The position numbers were made by a program, and so were the translations under genes. From the NCBI RefSeq assembly GCF_000234665.1, contig NC_018324.1:739501-803500 (forward strand): a stretch of DNA of 64,000 nt. Direction: 5' to 3'. This DNA is from Leishmania mexicana MHOM/GT/2001/U1103 (lineage: Eukaryota; Euglenozoa; Kinetoplastea; Trypanosomatida; Trypanosomatidae). Positions 60,620 through 64,000 of the stretch are shown here, piece after piece. The notes under the pieces are model-generated. The model was given only the letters and a program-made list of their open reading frames with translations, was not told the DNA's origin and made no database searches. Position 1 is the first letter of the stretch, and each line of letters begins with the position of its first letter.

Positions 60620-63592
60620 GGCGGACGTCACATCCTAAGCCACTGCTAAGTCCGTTGTGGGGACATTGGCAGCGGATGCCGTTGCAACCGCAAAGAGTTC
60701 ATCGCCACGGAAATTGGACTTACCTCCTGCGCGGGCAAGCCAGGCCGAAGCCGCTTCCCCAGTAGGCCGCAATGAAATCCACCACTGCCACCAAGAAGTC
60801 CAAGTGGTGGTCAGCACGCGCCATCAGACAGGTTCTCTGCGCGACGCTCCAGTAACTCACTCTTCCTTCGCCTGAAGTGTTGGACTCGCGTAGATGTCCG
60901 TGCTGTGGTTGGTGTTTGATCATCTCGTTGTGGTGTATTTCTGCCGTCATCGCTCCCTCTCGCGCGTTTATCAGCGACGGCGCGGTGGAGCCGGGACGCG
61001 TGCTCGGGCGGCCTCATAGAGGTGTCTTTGTCTGCCTTTCTGTGGGCGTGTGTGTCAGTGCGTGATGATGCGTCCACCAAAACCCCTTTGCGCTTCACGT
61101 GTTTTGCGGCCGCTCACCTCACGTACAACCTGTGGCTTCTCTCTGAAGGAGAAGGGTTGGAGCAGATGCTGGAGATGAATTTGCGCGATAGTCTGTCCTT
61201 CTAACACGAGCACGCCGACCGATATATGCCGAGAACGACAGTTAACGTATCTCTGTCGCACTGCGGCTATGTAAAGGAGCCGGGCCCACCAAAACCGTTT
61301 GGCGTCGTTCGACCCGGTGCGATTCCACCGCGCACAGAGCGGCCTGGATCCACGATCACGTTCAGCACCACCGCCATACAGCAAAGGAAGAAAAAAGCAG
61401 GAGGTGGTTGCGGATATTCGTTGAATCATCGGCCCGGCTCATAGCGAGCTGCTACAAACGCGGCCATGACCGCAAGTCTATCTAGCTCAGCGTCAACTCA
61501 CACCTGTCCACCGGCACCAAGAGTCCACAACCATACCCGAGGGCATGCTGCAAGCTGCTTGGGTTCTTCACAGGGTGGGAACTACACTGTGGTATTAAAG
61601 TGAAGTGGCCGGCGTCATCAGGGATGTCGAAGACGAAAAGGGGAAAAGTGACAGCTGACTGCTGAAGTCGCATGTACATGTCTGCGAGCATGTGTATACG
61701 CGTGTGCGTGAGTGTGATGCCCTCCCCCAGCAAGGGACTCGTTCTACATCGCGTAAACGTCCTCATTCTCTCGCCCTCAATTCGAATTCGGCACTCGCCT
61801 CCACGATGCGTGAAGACCGTGTGTTGCTCCCTCTCTGGCCCTCTCACACGGTGCACGAATCGAGCGACTAGAAGGAGCACGAGCCGTGCGCGCAAATGAA
61901 CAAAACAACAAAAAATGGAGAGATATGAAAGCAGAGAGCGCGTGATGCGTTCCAGCCAATCATCGTTTATGATGGTGCAGCGGGTCTTACCGCCTGAATC
62001 GTTCCGCACTGTTTCGCTTTTTTTTCGCTGACCCAACATGCTGACGTTGTCACGACTGCTTTCACTCTCATGACCTTCCCCTCTCCCCTTTACTACCACC
62101 TATCGGCCCATTTCTTCCTCTTTTTCTCTTATGCCCTCTTCTTCCTCGGCGTGGTGTTGACGCAAATGAATCCCACATGGCGCACGTCCACTCACCGACA
62201 CCCACAACCACCACAAGGAAAATACTCACGCCCATCACGAGACGTAGTGCTTCTTCCTCGTTTTTTTTTTTTTGCTTTGCTCGACACCCCGAGCGCACCG
62301 TTATCATTTACCAGTGACTATCACCGCGCCTTAATTGTCCTGTGTCACTCCCTTTGCTTTCTCTCTTGCCCGACGGTATCAACTCTTCCCTTCCCCGTCC
62401 TTCCCTCGATTGCCCAACCTGCAGACCTTCGCTGTCTTACCCCTCCCCTCCCCCGCACGCGCTGCCTTCCCTTCGCTGCTACACCCACCCAGGCACATAA
62501 GCAAGAACACATTCGAGTATCTGAGCGTAGCCGAGACGTGCAGGCGTAGTCCAACGTCTTCTTGCCTTTTTTTCTGCTCTTACTACGGTTATTTCTTATT
62601 CATACGGCTGCTTCTTTCCAGGTTGGTTTGCATACCCCCCTCCCTCCCCCTCCTTGCCACACACGCATACATACACACAAGGAGCCACGCGCGCACACTC
62701 GTGCGAGACGCAAGCGTGCAGGTATTGCTCTTCTCTTTCGTTGTCCGTCTCCGTCACTGCTGTTTTTTTTTGTTGTTGTACTGTTTTTCCTCCTCCCCCC
62801 TCCTCTGTTGTCTGCACTCAGCTACCAACTCGCTCACTTCGGTTGCGGTCTCCTCACGCGCCACCCGCTCTTCGCCGCTTTTTCTCTTTGTTTCCATGCC
62901 CTTTTGGCACCTTTGTCCGCCCTCTGCGGTCACTTGCTCGCCATCCGTTTGTACGTGTGTCTGGGACTGTCGTTGATCTGGCGCTGTTCCTCCTTAAGAA
63001 CTGTTTCTCCTTGTTTTCGTTGGCTCTATCGATCGCGAGGTGGGGAGACTCGTAGAGGCAGAGAACGCGCCGTGTGAGCGCGTCAAGATAGCCTAGCTGC
63101 TCTCGTCGTGCCCTCTTAGCCAATTCTCTCGTTGCTGCTTGTCGTTTGCGTGTTGTGCTAGTGTGTTTTTCCATCTCTGTTCTCGTGCTTGTGGTGTGCC
63201 GTGTGTGCGCGTGTTTTTTTTGTTTGTTACGTCCTTGCTGTCCGCGCCACCTAACCACCATTAAAAGTTTTTTTTTTCACTCGTAACTGCATAGACCTCG
63301 TTCCGTTTTTCGAGTGGACGTGCCCTACGTGTGTCGCACTAGCACGTGAAGAGGGGATTTCGCCGCGTGAGGGTCTTACTAACGTTGACACGTGAAGCAC
63401 ATCTGCACACGCGCGTGTTGCATCGCAGCTCCGCACATACACAGGGGGGTCAGATACGCACATTACATCCGACCATCACACTGGACGGATTTTTTCCCTT
63501 TCTTATCCTTGTAAGGTTTGGGTTTTGCACCATACAGTGGGATCCGTCCCCTCCCCGCCCCCTCGCTCCCCCCATATCGGGCCCACGTCATA
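60620..63592. other. Long intergenic UTR region
   Basis: About 3 kb without a supported gene. The right half is very pyrimidine-rich (62,080-63,260) with T runs (62,260-62,272, 62,763-62,771, 63,268-63,277) and should include the leader and acceptor of the final gene. Open frames here are low-complexity. Confidence 0.6.
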
Positions 63593-64000
63593 ATGCCGAG
63601 CTTCTTTTTGTTTGGGAAGAAGAAGGATAAGAAGAAAAAGACCCACGATGATACCAGAGACGGGGGCGATGCGGCGACTCCCTCGTTGACGGCCAGGGAG
63701 GGCTCTACTGACTCGAAAGGGTCGGCGACAAAGCAAGTCAAAGGATCCACTACGTCTCACAATGCAGCGAGCAGGTCTATGCCCCCAGGTCTAGACACGC
63801 TGCCCGCCAACGCCTCCGGTCCAGCCACCGAGACTTCACCACCGTTGCCGCCCTCGAGGAAGCAACAATCCTATTCCGAAAGCGCTCTGCAGGAGCTGCC
63901 GCCACCGCCGCTGTCGTCGCCTCCGGTGACCAACTCGCTTGGTCTTTCGGGGAGTGCCGTCCATCTTACCCTCCATCACTCCACGCTCGATGACGTCGCC
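63593..64000 (+). CDS. Hypothetical protein, N-terminal part only
   Basis: The frame opens at an ATG at 63593 and is still open at the right edge, 136 codons. It begins 'MPSFFLFGKKKDKKKKT', a hydrophobic patch followed by a strongly basic cluster, then continues as Ser/Thr/Pro-rich, probably disordered sequence with poly-Pro patches. Codon use (GC-rich third positions) is typical of neighbouring genes. Nothing in the visible part identifies a function. The frame on the opposite strand (63,463-63,750) is a shadow. Confidence 0.7.
   Translation, partial: MPSFFLFGKKKDKKKKTHDDTRDGGDAATPSLTAREGSTDSKGSATKQVKGSTTSHNAASRSMPPGLDTLPANASGPATETSPPLPPSRKQQSYSESALQELPPPPLSSPPVTNSLGLSGSAVHLTLHHSTLDDVA

Noticed and set aside
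61200..61620. Possible fourth SIDER element after ALG3
   Set aside because: A short 'GTATGGCGGTGG' word on the minus strand resembles the tail region of copies B and C, but no 79-bp signature or A-rich tail could be aligned.
1..64000. tRNA genes, CRISPR arrays, introns, bacterial-type operators
   Set aside because: No cloverleaf-like T-loop and anticodon arm sets, spaced direct-repeat arrays or interrupted frames needing cis-splicing were noticed. A formal tRNAscan or snoRNA search was not possible, so small RNA genes cannot be excluded.

Overview
The window looks like a piece of a Leishmania chromosome (kinetoplastid protist). The genes are intronless, GC-rich and packed into two long one-way clusters. 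Pyrimidine-tract plus AG trans-splice acceptors sit just upstream of many starts, the spacers are long and rich in simple repeats, and dispersed SIDER-type degenerate retroposons are present. The protein set (purine transporter NT2, trypanin, short phosphomannomutase, tandem mitochondrial HSP60) fits the same group. From memory, this gene order matches L. major chromosome 36 or its equivalent; that was not checked by search.

Left cluster, 1 to 28,059, all on the minus strand, in transcription order from the divergent switch: a TLDc-domain protein, a MutS homologue of MSH6 type, inosine/guanosine transporter NT2 with two sense-orientation SIDER elements in its presumed 3' UTR, a membrane-anchored RING E3 ligase, ribosomal protein eL43 (L37a), a coiled-coil protein, trypanin (DRC4/GAS8), a Pro/Ser-rich protein, and the N-terminal 1,066 codons of a large unknown protein that runs off the left edge.

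Divergent strand-switch region, about 28,060 to 29,284: AT-rich, with a TA microsatellite and a ten-base G tract. It is the probable RNA polymerase II start zone for both clusters.

Right cluster, 29,285 to 64,000, all on the plus strand: phosphomannomutase, an ALKBH4-like dioxygenase, a calcineurin-A-like protein whose catalytic residues are largely replaced (predicted pseudophosphatase), a 99-residue RIIa/Dpy-30-like protein, a decayed methylenetetrahydrofolate reductase pseudogene, an antisense SIDER element, an importin-beta-like karyopherin, a coiled-coil protein, two tandem HSP60 genes with different C-terminal tails, a WD40 protein, the ALG3 mannosyltransferase, and the start of another unknown protein.

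The genes are not a functional operon; trypanosomatid clusters are transcribed together and separated by trans-splicing. Two members share a pathway: phosphomannomutase feeds GDP-mannose and dolichol-phosphate-mannose synthesis, and ALG3 uses dolichol-phosphate-mannose. The most notable items are the calcineurin-like pseudophosphatase that keeps its presumed calcineurin-B-binding helix, the MTHFR pseudogene, the mosaic HSP60 pair, and the SIDER elements.
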